Part shown: positions 8,745 to 15,255 of the stretch, piece by piece
Layout: each line of letters opens with the position of its first letter
Position numbering within the stretch: position 1 is the first letter of the stretch
Source of the DNA: Oscillospiraceae bacterium
Lineage (GTDB): Bacteria; Bacillota; Clostridia; Oscillospirales; Oscillospiraceae
Direction: 5' to 3'
DNA length: 35,504 bases
Assembly (NCBI GenBank): GCA_017522015.1
Contig: JAFXAW010000043.1
Coordinates: 1-35,504, forward strand
Made by a program: the position numbers and the translations under genes
The notes under the pieces: model-generated
What the model was told of the DNA's origin: nothing
The model's database searches: none
Seen by the model: the letters and a program-made list of their open reading frames with translations, nothing else

Positions 8745-8802
8745 AGTTTCTCCCGCGGCGCAGGATTTTGCTTCTTTCGACATATTTCGCGCCGACTTCT
8801 TA

Positions 8803-8832
8803 TATATAGCACAGATGCATCCGCTTTGTAAA
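8803..8832 (-). promoter_or_regulatory. Sigma-A-like promoter of the GH25 gene
   Basis: Minus strand reads TTTACA, 18 bases, TATATA, about 55 bases before the GH25 start codon. Confidence 0.5.
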
Positions 8833-8897
8833 CCGGAGAAGATTGCCGTTTTCGCGCCCGGCGGGGGAGGGAAGCCCGGTAAGACGCAGCACGGGCA

Positions 8898-8926
8898 TTG
8901 ACGCAACGGGCGGGCGGTGATAAAAT
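8898..8926 (+). promoter_or_regulatory. Sigma-A promoter of the two-lobed cupin gene
   Basis: TTGACG, 17 bases, TAAAAT, 34 bases before the start codon. Confidence 0.7.
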
Positions 8927-8960
8927 GCAAGCATCATAAATTTTGAAGAGGTGTTTGACC

Positions 8961-9866
8961 ATGCGCGCTGATATGCAAAAGTACCTGATCCATCCCATCG
9001 AGCGGCCTGTGGACGATTCCGAGGCGAAGGTGGATCTGATCCGTTCCAAAGACAATCCCATTATGGGCTGTTTTTATGAGAGCTGCTACTATCGTCATGA
9101 TTATGTGATCTGCGATACCATGTATGCACTGCCCTATGTGGAGTTTTTCTGCTTCTCCAACACGGCGCACGACAATCACAACCTGGGTGCCACGCTCTCC
9201 ATGGACATCGGTGGCCAGAAATTCGTCACCGATCAGAACTGCATGATTCAGGTTCCGGCCTTTGTGCCTCACGGCAACATCACAATTACCGATGTGAAGA
9301 GCCCCGTTTTCTCCTTCGTCACCGGCGAGGGCCGCGAGCACACCACGCTGCCCAAGGACGTCTGGCTGCCCGGCTACGACGGGCCGCTGTCCGAGATCAC
9401 GCTTTTCTATAACGGCGACACCATCAAGTTCCCCAACCCCAATGAGTATCAGGAGCTCGTCATGCGCAGCACGGCGAACAAGACCATGAAGGGCGACATC
9501 AGCAGCTCCCTCCGCCGCTGGCTGAAGACCGACGGTTGGGACTATGTCGGCTTTGCGCACATGCACAACACGCCGGAGATTCTGGCCTATTACGGCTGCG
9601 ACGCCTGGCATCCCTTTGAGCTCGGCGGCACCTATACGCAGTGCCTCAACGGCGAGAGCTTCATCATTGACCGCCCCACGCTGGTCTATCTGCCGCCCTA
9701 TCTGCCGCACTGCCCCATCCGCGTGCATAAGCTGGAGCGGGACAACTTCTGGCACAGCGCAGGCCTTGCCACGGGCGCTGACTCCAATCATCCCGAGTAT
9801 GCGCTCAGATCGCTCGGCATGCAGGACGGCGTTCTCGAAGACGTGATTCTGGAAGAGCCCTGGTAA
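8961..9866 (+). CDS. Two-lobed cupin-like protein, function unknown
   Basis: A 301-residue cytosolic protein with no signal or membrane segment. It seems built from two similar beta-rich lobes. The first contains VPAFVPHGNITITDVKSPVF (about 90-115) and the second LPPYLPHCPIRVHKLERDNF (about 245-265). Both follow a hydrophobic-Pro-x(4-5)-His-[GC]-[NP]-[IL] pattern, which also appears in the single-lobe protein at 20059 (VPKGVKHCPLNV). I therefore infer a bicupin related to that gene. The histidines could be metal or substrate ligands, but the classical cupin motifs are not clearly met. The ATG follows AAGAGG; a TTG six codons upstream is less likely. It is flanked by its own promoter and terminator. 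No substrate can be assigned. Confidence 0.7.
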   Translation: MRADMQKYLIHPIERPVDDSEAKVDLIRSKDNPIMGCFYESCYYRHDYVICDTMYALPYVEFFCFSNTAHDNHNLGATLSMDIGGQKFVTDQNCMIQVPAFVPHGNITITDVKSPVFSFVTGEGREHTTLPKDVWLPGYDGPLSEITLFYNGDTIKFPNPNEYQELVMRSTANKTMKGDISSSLRRWLKTDGWDYVGFAHMHNTPEILAYYGCDAWHPFELGGTYTQCLNGESFIIDRPTLVYLPPYLPHCPIRVHKLERDNFWHSAGLATGADSNHPEYALRSLGMQDGVLEDVILEEPW

Positions 9867-9882
9867 AAAACCGGTAAAATAA

Positions 9883-9920
9883 GCGAGGGGGCGGCAGGTT
9901 TGGTCGCCCCCGCTTTTTTC
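9883..9920 (+). terminator. Terminator of the two-lobed cupin gene
   Basis: GCGAGGGGGCG paired with CGCCCCCGC around an 11-base loop, then TTTTTT. Confidence 0.85.
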
Positions 9921-9944
9921 TTCCGCAAAAAGTGAAGTTTGGTG

Positions 9945-9973
9945 TTGACAAATGAAGCTGAGTTTGTTATGAT
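9945..9973 (+). promoter_or_regulatory. Sigma-A promoter of the tRNA pair
   Basis: TTGACA, 17 bases, TATGAT, ending 17 bases before tRNA-Thr. Near-consensus, as expected for a stable RNA operon. Confidence 0.85.
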
Positions 9974-9989
9974 AAGCGTCGCTGGTTCT

Positions 9990-10065
9990 GCTGGTGTAGC
10001 TCAGTCGGTAGAGCAGCTGATTTGTAATCAGCAGGTCGGGGGTTCGAGTCCGTCCACCAGCTCCA
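9990..10065 (+). tRNA. tRNA-Thr (anticodon UGU)
   Basis: 76 bases including encoded CCA. Acceptor stem GCTGGTG / CACCAGC, D-arm GCTCAGTCGGTAGAGC, anticodon loop TTTGTAA within stem GCTGA/TCAGC, and T-loop GGTTCGAGTCC. All arms pair normally. Confidence 0.97.
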
Positions 10066-10104
10066 TGATTTCCCGTAAGGACTCGTGAAATATAAATTGA
10101 ATAT

Positions 10105-10189
10105 GGAGGAGTTCCCGAGTGGCCAAAGGGGGCAGACTGTAAATCTGTTGTCAGTGACTTCGGTGGTTCGAATCCACCCTCCTCCACCA
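10105..10189 (+). tRNA. tRNA-Tyr (anticodon GUA)
   Basis: 85 bases including CCA. Acceptor GGAGGAG / CTCCTCC, anticodon loop CTGTAAA, a long class II variable arm, T-arm GGTGGTTCGAATCCACC. It lies 39 bases after tRNA-Thr in one transcription unit. Its last 20 bases before the terminal A recur downstream (see the repeat at 10234-10332). Confidence 0.97.
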
Positions 10190-10190
10190 A

Positions 10191-10226
10191 AAAATCTCAA
10201 ACGGCTTTTGCCGTTTGGGATTTTTT
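10191..10226 (+). terminator. Terminator of the tRNA operon
   Basis: AAAATCTCAAACGGC, TTTT loop, GCCGTTTGGGATTTTTT, directly after tRNA-Tyr. Confidence 0.9.
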
Positions 10227-10233
10227 ATTGTGT

Positions 10234-10332
10234 GGTGGATTCGAAGGGGAGCGGGAGTGAATGACGCGCCGGTGGCGCGTCAGAGCCGCGACCGGGCCCG
10301 GCCGCAGCCGGGCGAATCCACCCTCCTCCACC
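10234..10332. repeat. Structured element carrying a copy of the tRNA-Tyr 3' end
   Basis: Bases 10313-10332 (CGAATCCACCCTCCTCCACC) repeat 10169-10188 of tRNA-Tyr exactly, 144 bases apart. The same end, inverted, starts the element (GGTGGATTCG at 10234-10243), so a 10-bp inverted repeat bounds it. Inside are a 9-bp hairpin (TGACGCGCC-ggt-GGCGCGTCA, 10262-10282) and the palindromic CCGGGCCCGG. No open frame of note. It could be a REP/MITE-like unit or an attachment-site scar. Confidence 0.75.
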
Positions 10333-10335
10333 CCC

Positions 10336-10374
10336 AAAAAGTCACTTTTGTCTACCGACAAAGGTGACTTTTTT
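10336..10374. terminator. Strong hairpin terminator after the tRNA-end repeat
   Basis: AAAAAGTCACTTTTGTC / GACAAAGGTGACTTTTT, a 17-base stem with one G-U pair and a TACC loop. It can act in both directions. Being adjacent to the tRNA-end copy, it looks like a second tRNA-end-plus-terminator module. Confidence 0.8.
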
Positions 10375-10446
10375 CACTAATATCCGTTTCTTACGGAACG
10401 GACAATACAGCTGATTATAAGTCGGCTTCATTCTGTTTTGAATTTA

Positions 10447-10476
10447 TTGGACACACTGCTGTCAGTATGCTATTAT
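10447..10476 (+). promoter_or_regulatory. Promoter of the sigma/anti-sigma operon
   Basis: TTGGAC, 18 bases, TATTAT, 32 bases before the TTG start of the sigma factor. It looks sigma-A-like. Self-regulation by the encoded sigma factor is possible but not shown. Confidence 0.5.
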
Positions 10477-10508
10477 TTACTAATAAAACACCAAGGTGGT
10501 GAGAAACC

Positions 10509-11030
10509 TTGATCATTTATCTGCAAATGATAGAAACGGACAAAGACAAGTCTAAATTCGAAGAAATATACTACGCGTATCGCAATTTAATGTATCGTAT
10601 TGCCTATGATCGATTGCAGCATATCCAAGATGCAGAAGATGTGGTATATCAAACATTTGCCAAGATTGCCGAAAACATAAAAATTATAGAGCCGGTCGGT
10701 CCAAAAACAAAGCGGCTCATCGTAATTATGATTGAGAACCGAGTAACCGATGTTTTTCGTATGCGTAACAAACACCCGGTTGCCAATTATTATGACGAAT
10801 TGCAGAATTACCTATCTGAAGAGGCGGATAGTGAAGATTTGTTAACGGAATGCATTTTGAAACTGCCTGAGCAACAACGTACGGTTATTTGGCTAAAATA
10901 CTATTATGGTTATACTCTTCGGGAAATAGCTAGGATACTTGGCATCACCTTGGCTTGGGCACAAAAAATTGATCAGAGGGCAAAGAAAAAACTTGAAGAA
11001 CTCTATCGGGAAGGAGGCGGTGTGTTGTGA
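10509..11030 (+). CDS. ECF-type RNA polymerase sigma factor
   Basis: A 173-residue group IV sigma-70 protein. Region 2 spans about residues 15-80 (FEEIYYAYRNLMYRIAYDRL, then HIQDAEDVVYQTFAKIAENI, the core-binding segment). Region 4 spans about 113-165 (LPEQQRTVIWLKYYYGYTLREIARIL, then LAWAQKIDQRAKKKLEEL, the -35 recognition helix). Translation starts at TTG after AAGGTGGTGAG. It overlaps the next gene by four bases (GTGA), as is typical for a sigma factor with its anti-sigma partner. The region is much more AT-rich than the tRNAs and genes to its left, suggesting acquired DNA. Its target promoters are unknown, but the secreted proteins just downstream are natural candidates. Confidence 0.9.
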   Translation: MIIYLQMIETDKDKSKFEEIYYAYRNLMYRIAYDRLQHIQDAEDVVYQTFAKIAENIKIIEPVGPKTKRLIVIMIENRVTDVFRMRNKHPVANYYDELQNYLSEEADSEDLLTECILKLPEQQRTVIWLKYYYGYTLREIARILGITLAWAQKIDQRAKKKLEELYREGGGVL

Positions 11031-11710
11031 TTACAGACGACATGATTCGCACGGCGGCGGCAAGATCATGTGAGAGATATACAGATCGCTGCATCGACGG
11101 TTGTGATGACGCTATCCACCATACGTTTTCCTCCCGGTTTGAAAGCAAGCTCAAGAAATTGAAGAAAAAAGCAAACCATCCTGTTTTCTCGTACGCGATG
11201 CTTAGGGTGGCTTCCTTCCTTCTGGTCATTCTTTTGGGGACAAGCGCATGGTTAGCTGTTGATGTTGAAGCAAGAGCTGCTGTTTTCGGGTGGATTAAAG
11301 AAGTCTATGAAGATCTGTTCGTGTATCGTTACGATGATAAAACCGAAAATCCCATTCCGGAAAGCGACTACCGTCCATCGTGGATTCCCGATGGGTATAC
11401 AGAATATTTTGTCAACGATTCAACAGAACTTATCGTTGTCGCTTATACCAATGAGGCCGGTGAGATGCTGAAGTTCAAATATGTGCAAAATCCGAACGAG
11501 ATAAGCTGGGGCATTGATCTCACGCAAATGGAAATAACATCAGCAAAGGTAAACGGGAATGCTGCGGATCTACTGATTTCTACATCTCCCGATATTGCAA
11601 GCTGCATTCTTTGGTCAACACCTGATAATACAGCGTTTTATATTTCTGCATTTTTAGACGAGGATGATTTGGTAAGAATTGCCGAAAGTGTAGAAAAAAT
11701 AGAAAATTAA
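11027..11710 (+). CDS. Membrane-anchored DUF4367-like protein, probable anti-sigma factor
   Basis: A 227-residue protein with a GTG start translationally coupled to the sigma factor. Residues 1-55 are a charged cytosolic segment that probably binds the sigma factor. Residues 58-78 form a single transmembrane helix (MLRVASFLLVILLGTSAWLA). Residues 95-227 are extracytoplasmic and resemble DUF4367, with the recognisable YRPSWIPDGYTEYF near 110-125 and C-terminal beta strands. DUF4367 proteins next to sigma factors are commonly read as anti-sigma or signal-sensing partners. No classical zinc-binding anti-sigma motif (HxxxCxxC) is present, so the inhibition mechanism is inferred from architecture and coupling only. 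Confidence 0.8.
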   Translation: MITDDMIRTAAARSCERYTDRCIDGCDDAIHHTFSSRFESKLKKLKKKANHPVFSYAMLRVASFLLVILLGTSAWLAVDVEARAAVFGWIKEVYEDLFVYRYDDKTENPIPESDYRPSWIPDGYTEYFVNDSTELIVVAYTNEAGEMLKFKYVQNPNEISWGIDLTQMEITSAKVNGNAADLLISTSPDIASCILWSTPDNTAFYISAFLDEDDLVRIAESVEKIEN

Positions 11711-11723
11711 ATTTCAAGTGTCC

Positions 11724-11773
11724 AAAATCACCCTCTTTCATCGTATTCGTTTAACGAGAAAGGGGGTGATTTT
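11724..11773 (+). promoter_or_regulatory. Hairpin burying the ribosome binding site of the next gene
   Basis: 16-base arms (AAAATCACCCTCTTTC / GAAAGGGGGTGATTTT) pair perfectly except for one G-U, around an 18-base loop. The right arm contains the AAAGGGGGTGA ribosome binding site and ends at the base before the ATG. It also ends in TTTT, so it may be a partial terminator for the sigma operon as well. Confidence 0.75.
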
Positions 11774-12127
11774 ATGAAGAAACGGTCTATTGTTTTGCTT
11801 GTTCTTATGGCCATGCTATTTGCAATTCCTGCCTACGCGGAGTCTTCACGCGCAATTGATTATTTTACCGATATTGAATTCGACGGGACGGAAGCAACAT
11901 GTATTACACAAATTACCGGGGACAGAGTAACGGACAGCATAACTGCAACTATGACGTTAAAGCGGGGTAACAGGGTTATTAACTCCTGGAGTGGCTCCGG
12001 AAACGGTATTTTGAGTATGCGAGGAATAGCGGACGTTTCTCGCAGGGTAACATATACGCTCGTTCTAGAATGGACGGTAAATGGGGTTGCAAAAACTCCA
12101 GTGACCATTCAAAAGACAAACAATTGA
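11774..12127 (+). CDS. Small secreted protein, function unknown
   Basis: A 117-residue protein. Residues 1-22 are a clear signal peptide (MKKRSIVLLVLMAMLFAIPAYA). The mature part, about 95 residues, is predicted beta-rich: ATCITQITGDRVTDSITATMTLKRG, a Ser/Gly-rich turn, then TYTLVLEWTVNG. This alternating pattern resembles small secreted Clostridia proteins of the DUF6147 sort, but I am not certain of the family. No cysteine pair, catalytic motif or anchor is seen. Its position directly after the sigma/anti-sigma pair, with the ribosome binding site locked in a hairpin, suggests it is a regulated output of that system. Confidence 0.75.
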   Translation: MKKRSIVLLVLMAMLFAIPAYAESSRAIDYFTDIEFDGTEATCITQITGDRVTDSITATMTLKRGNRVINSWSGSGNGILSMRGIADVSRRVTYTLVLEWTVNGVAKTPVTIQKTNN

Positions 12128-12157
12128 TAGTGTGATGGGCATATACTCATCACACTA
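12128..12157 (+). terminator. Hairpin after the small secreted protein gene
   Basis: TAGTGTGATG / CATCACACTA, a 10-bp stem directly after the stop codon. There is no U-tract, so it could be an RNA-stabilising hairpin rather than a terminator. Confidence 0.45.
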
Positions 12158-12261
12158 GGGTGTCCCGGTGTGAATGTTATTTGCAAAACAATGATCATGT
12201 CCGAAATGTGACAAGTGGTAATAATGCATTAAATTTGTTGAATAGTGAATAGGAGGTAATT

Positions 12262-13248
12262 ATGAAAAAGCTTCTTTCCCTTCTTCTTTGCGTGTCGTTG
12301 TTGTGTGCATTATCCGCTCCCGCTTTTGCTGCATCTTCTGTCGAAAAAAATGAAGCTATCGCCAAAGAAAACGATGCCAATACGGATATAAGAATTGAAG
12401 AAATAAATGATAGTTTACTATTTATTTACACGGATGATAAGTTGGTTTTTTGTTCTCAAATTGATATTGACGGAAATGTTAGTTTTGCTTATGTGGGAAA
12501 AGCGCAAAAGCAGATGTACGAAAGCGGTGTCATGCGTCTTGATGAAGTAATTGATGACATCGATTTAAATAATATCTCGAAAAAGGTTATTTCTGAGAGC
12601 ATTGCCTCATGGAGCGGCGCGATAATGGACAGACTAAGTGAATTCGAAGTGGTTCACTCAATGGATTGCAGTACAATACTTGATGTATCCGAGACTCGTG
12701 AACAAGTAGATTCGAGAGCGTCAACGCCTATTAGCACTGAGTTAAATAAAACTTTCGGACCGGATTATATAGGCAGCTTTGTTGGGCTTTCGAGTAAAAG
12801 CTATGATGGAGTGGATTACACCGTATATTGTCATGGGAATCAGTCTACTTATCAGTTAAAGTATGCTCCTTATGAATTTTTTGCTGGACAAACGTTAGTC
12901 GCGATCGCTGCTTGGATTGCTACAGGTGGTTTCTCCTTTAGTTTACAGTGGTTTTTGAGTGCTGCGGGAGCACTGACTTCAACGTTTGGTGCGGGAGAAG
13001 CTCTTGCGCAAGCTATTTCTGGAAATTTGTATGTTTATGAATGCGACAGAACGAGAATTGTAACAGTTCCTGCTTACACGAGTACAGTTCAATATTGGGC
13101 CGGATGGACACTTAAGAGTACCTTCCTTGATAATGGGAGTACATGGAATGTATCGACTTACCACAATATAAAACATTCGGATTACGATGATGTATCTGGG
13201 CTTATCCAAACTGGATTTAATAACTTTGTAGCGTATACACTTCAGTAA
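12262..13248 (+). CDS. Secreted or membrane-inserting protein, function unknown
   Basis: A 328-residue protein. Residues 1-23 are a signal peptide (MKKLLSLLLCVSLLCALSAPAFA). Residues 25-200 are mixed and acidic. Residues about 208-252 form a long hydrophobic, Gly/Ala-rich stretch (TLVAIAAWIATGGFSFSL, then FLSAAGALTSTFGAGEALAQ) that could be two helices with a glycine turn. The C-terminal 75 residues are aromatic, Ser/Thr-rich and beta-like (VQYWAGWTLKSTFLDNGSTW). A late hydrophobic hairpin in an otherwise soluble exported protein recalls some bacteriocin or pore-forming proteins, but I recognise no family and assign no function. AGGAGG lies seven bases before the ATG. It sits 12 bases upstream of a small membrane-protein gene, a pairing that would fit effector plus immunity or a two-part membrane complex. 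Confidence 0.75.
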   Translation: MKKLLSLLLCVSLLCALSAPAFAASSVEKNEAIAKENDANTDIRIEEINDSLLFIYTDDKLVFCSQIDIDGNVSFAYVGKAQKQMYESGVMRLDEVIDDIDLNNISKKVISESIASWSGAIMDRLSEFEVVHSMDCSTILDVSETREQVDSRASTPISTELNKTFGPDYIGSFVGLSSKSYDGVDYTVYCHGNQSTYQLKYAPYEFFAGQTLVAIAAWIATGGFSFSLQWFLSAAGALTSTFGAGEALAQAISGNLYVYECDRTRIVTVPAYTSTVQYWAGWTLKSTFLDNGSTWNVSTYHNIKHSDYDDVSGLIQTGFNNFVAYTLQ

Positions 13249-13260
13249 GGCGGGAAGCGA

Positions 13261-13530
13261 GTGAACGTTGCTTTAGTTATTGCAGGATATCTTTTCTCAT
13301 TCATAATAGGCGCGCTGATGCGGTATGCATCACGAAAATGGGACAAGCCATTGAAAGTGGCGGTTTGCTTGATATTTGCCTTGATCGTTTTTGACTTTAT
13401 TGCTGTTGTAAAAGACAGTACACTCCATGCGTATCTTCAGGACGTTAAACTAAGAGCGGTAGGATTTGTCATTATGATGCTTGGCGTTTTGGCAGCAGAC
13501 ATCATATATCGCATTCGAAATAAAGAATAA
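13261..13530 (+). CDS. Small membrane protein, function unknown
   Basis: An 89-residue protein with a GTG start after GGGAAGCGA, 12 bases after the preceding gene and surely co-transcribed. Three hydrophobic helices are visible: about 3-20 (VALVIAGYLFSFIIGALM), 32-50 (VAVCLIFALIVFDFIAVV) and 65-82 (AVGFVIMMLGVLAADIIY). It ends in a basic tail (RIRNKE). It could be an immunity-like or accessory partner of the secreted protein before it, judging only by coupling and size. No family recognised. Base composition matches the AT-rich block. Confidence 0.65.
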   Translation: MNVALVIAGYLFSFIIGALMRYASRKWDKPLKVAVCLIFALIVFDFIAVVKDSTLHAYLQDVKLRAVGFVIMMLGVLAADIIYRIRNKE

Positions 13531-13566
13531 GGGGATCATTATCGGGATTTTCCTGAGTCTGCATAA

Positions 13567-13986
13567 GATCATAGTCACGCCACCGTTGCCATCGGGCTGG
13601 CATCTACCGCGCTGTTTGAATTGGCTCCCCGCGCTGTTGTCGGTATGTTTGGTGCACCGACCAACATTCCCAATCCAGAAGATTATTGGGTGTTCGGCGA
13701 AAAATGTTTCCGCATTTTCCTTTGCCTCGTCACCTTTACCTGCATTATTAAAATGACCTCTATCTTCTTCCAGGCGGTTGGCAAACCCGTTCGTGCAGTG
13801 GTGGCATCCATGATTCGCGACATCGTATGCTTTATTCCCTTGATTATTATTTATCCCGCGGTGTTTGGCGGTGTTGAGGCAATTCTGTATGCCGCCCCCT
13901 CTGCGGACTTCCTTGCAATGATTGTTGCTGCTGCTTTGACTGTGCCTTTCTTAAAATCCTTGAAGGCTGCACCTTCAAGTCTGTGA
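13567..13986 (+). pseudogene. C-terminal fragment of a MATE-family transporter
   Basis: About 139 codons open from 13567 to the TGA at 13984. The text (GLASTALFELAPRAVVGMFG, then FRIFLCLVTFTCIIKMTSIF, then GKPVRAVVASMIRDIVCFIP) is the last third of a MATE antiporter: the final transmembrane helices with the family's typical QAVGKPxRA loop. The N-terminal 300 or so residues are missing; an in-frame TAA precedes it and no start signal is evident. It lies exactly where the AT-rich block gives way to normal composition, so it was probably truncated when that block arrived. It keeps its own terminator. Confidence 0.85.
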
Positions 13987-14044
13987 AGCAGGCGCTTCCT
14001 GCTGTAAAAATATCTCGGAACTCACTTGAGATAATAATGGCCAA

Positions 14045-14083
14045 TATCGGGCAGACACCGCGGTGTCTGCCCGATAGTTTTGT
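14045..14083 (+). terminator. Terminator of the decayed MATE gene
   Basis: A perfect 16-base palindrome (TATCGGGCAGACACCG / CGGTGTCTGCCCGATA) followed by GTTTTG. Confidence 0.8.
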
Positions 14084-14197
14084 TGGGAGATTGGAATTTC
14101 TTGAAGCGGCAATATAGGAATCTCTGCGCGGTGGTTGCAATAAACTGCTCTTTGTGGTATTGATATGGGTAGTGTTGATAGGAAGAGGAGAAAGCGC

Positions 14198-15055
14198 ATG
14201 AAAAAAGCCTTTGTTGTCATACTTATTATTTTGGTTGCGGTGCTGCTCTTCGTCTGCATCCGGAGGCCTGCGGGGTCTCCGCTTCCGGAGGAAACGCAGC
14301 AGATTGATTCTTCAGAAACACAGCAGCCGGTGTTGACCCCGACGCCAGAAGTGACGTCCGCACCCGAAGTGACCTCCACACCGGAGCCGACACCCACACC
14401 CACTCCCGAGCCGACACCCACGCCGCAGCCGGAGCATTCCGCGCTGTATATCCCGGGTGTTTCCGTGGAGGATGTGATTGTCTACTTCAACGAGGTCTGT
14501 CTGGACAGTGAGTTCGTCAATGCCGGAGATCCCAGCCTTGTGCAGAAATGGGTTGCGCCCGTTTGCTTCACTTTTGAGGGAGATTATACTGACGAGGATT
14601 TGGCGGTGCTGCAGTCCTTCATGAACTGGCTCAACGGCGTGGAGGGCTTCCCCGGAATCTCCCGCACCGAGGATCCGCTGGAAAGAAATCTGCGGATCTA
14701 TATTTGCTCCCAGCAGGAACTGCTGGAGCGGATGGGGCCGGATTTTGAGTATATGGACGGCGCAGTGAGATATTGGTACATGGATAACGAGATTTACGAC
14801 GGCATCATTTGCGTCCGCCACGATCTTAGCCAAACGCTCCGGAATTCGGTGATTCTGGAAGAAATCTATAACGGCCTCGGCCCCGTGCAGGACACGAACC
14901 TTCGTCCGGACAGCCTGATTTATCAGGCCTATTCAGAGCCGCAATGGCTCACGGATATCGATGAGCTGATTATGCGGCTGCTGTATCATCCGGAGATTCG
15001 GCCCGGCATGAATGCGCAGGAATGCGAGCAGGTCATCCGCAGACTCTATTATTAA
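14198..15055 (+). CDS. Membrane-anchored DUF2927-like extracellular protein
   Basis: A 285-residue protein. Residues 4-20 are a signal anchor (FVVILIILVAVLLFVCI). Residues 47-79 form a Thr-Pro-Glu linker of the kind that spans cell walls (TPTPEVTSAP, then TPEPTPTPTP). Residues 85-285 are an extracellular domain resembling DUF2927, with EDPLERNLRIYICSQQELLE and the C-terminal PQWLTDIDELIMRLLYHPEI. An MGPDFEY...ILEEIYNGLG stretch loosely recalls metallopeptidase-like folds, but no HExxH is present. The ATG at 14198 follows AGGAG and gives the cleanest anchor; an in-frame ATG 11 codons upstream is less likely. The function of the family is not established to my knowledge. Confidence 0.75.
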   Translation: MKKAFVVILIILVAVLLFVCIRRPAGSPLPEETQQIDSSETQQPVLTPTPEVTSAPEVTSTPEPTPTPTPEPTPTPQPEHSALYIPGVSVEDVIVYFNEVCLDSEFVNAGDPSLVQKWVAPVCFTFEGDYTDEDLAVLQSFMNWLNGVEGFPGISRTEDPLERNLRIYICSQQELLERMGPDFEYMDGAVRYWYMDNEIYDGIICVRHDLSQTLRNSVILEEIYNGLGPVQDTNLRPDSLIYQAYSEPQWLTDIDELIMRLLYHPEIRPGMNAQECEQVIRRLYY

Positions 15056-15157
15056 AGCGCATTTCGGTTTCGGGTCTTGCTGTTCCCGTGCTGCCGCCCC
15101 GGAGAGCGGGGCGGGAGGCTTCGTCCGGCTCCGGCCGGGCAAATCCGATGCGTGCGA

Positions 15158-15178
15158 ATCGGGCGAAAACCGATTTTT
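15158..15178 (+). terminator. Weak terminator-like hairpin
   Basis: ATCGG, 7-base loop, CCGAT, TTTT, about 100 bases after the DUF2927-like gene. The stem is short. Confidence 0.35.
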
Positions 15179-15255
15179 GGGAGTCCGGAAGGGAAATTCC
15201 CGGCAATTGGCGCATAGGCTTTAGAATCAAGGCATCACGATCAGGAGGAACGGAT

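Noticed and set aside
10376-13986. Prophage or integrative element with its own integrase at tRNA-Tyr.
   Set aside because: No integrase, relaxase, capsid or replication gene is present and no second attachment copy is found at the far end of the AT-rich block.
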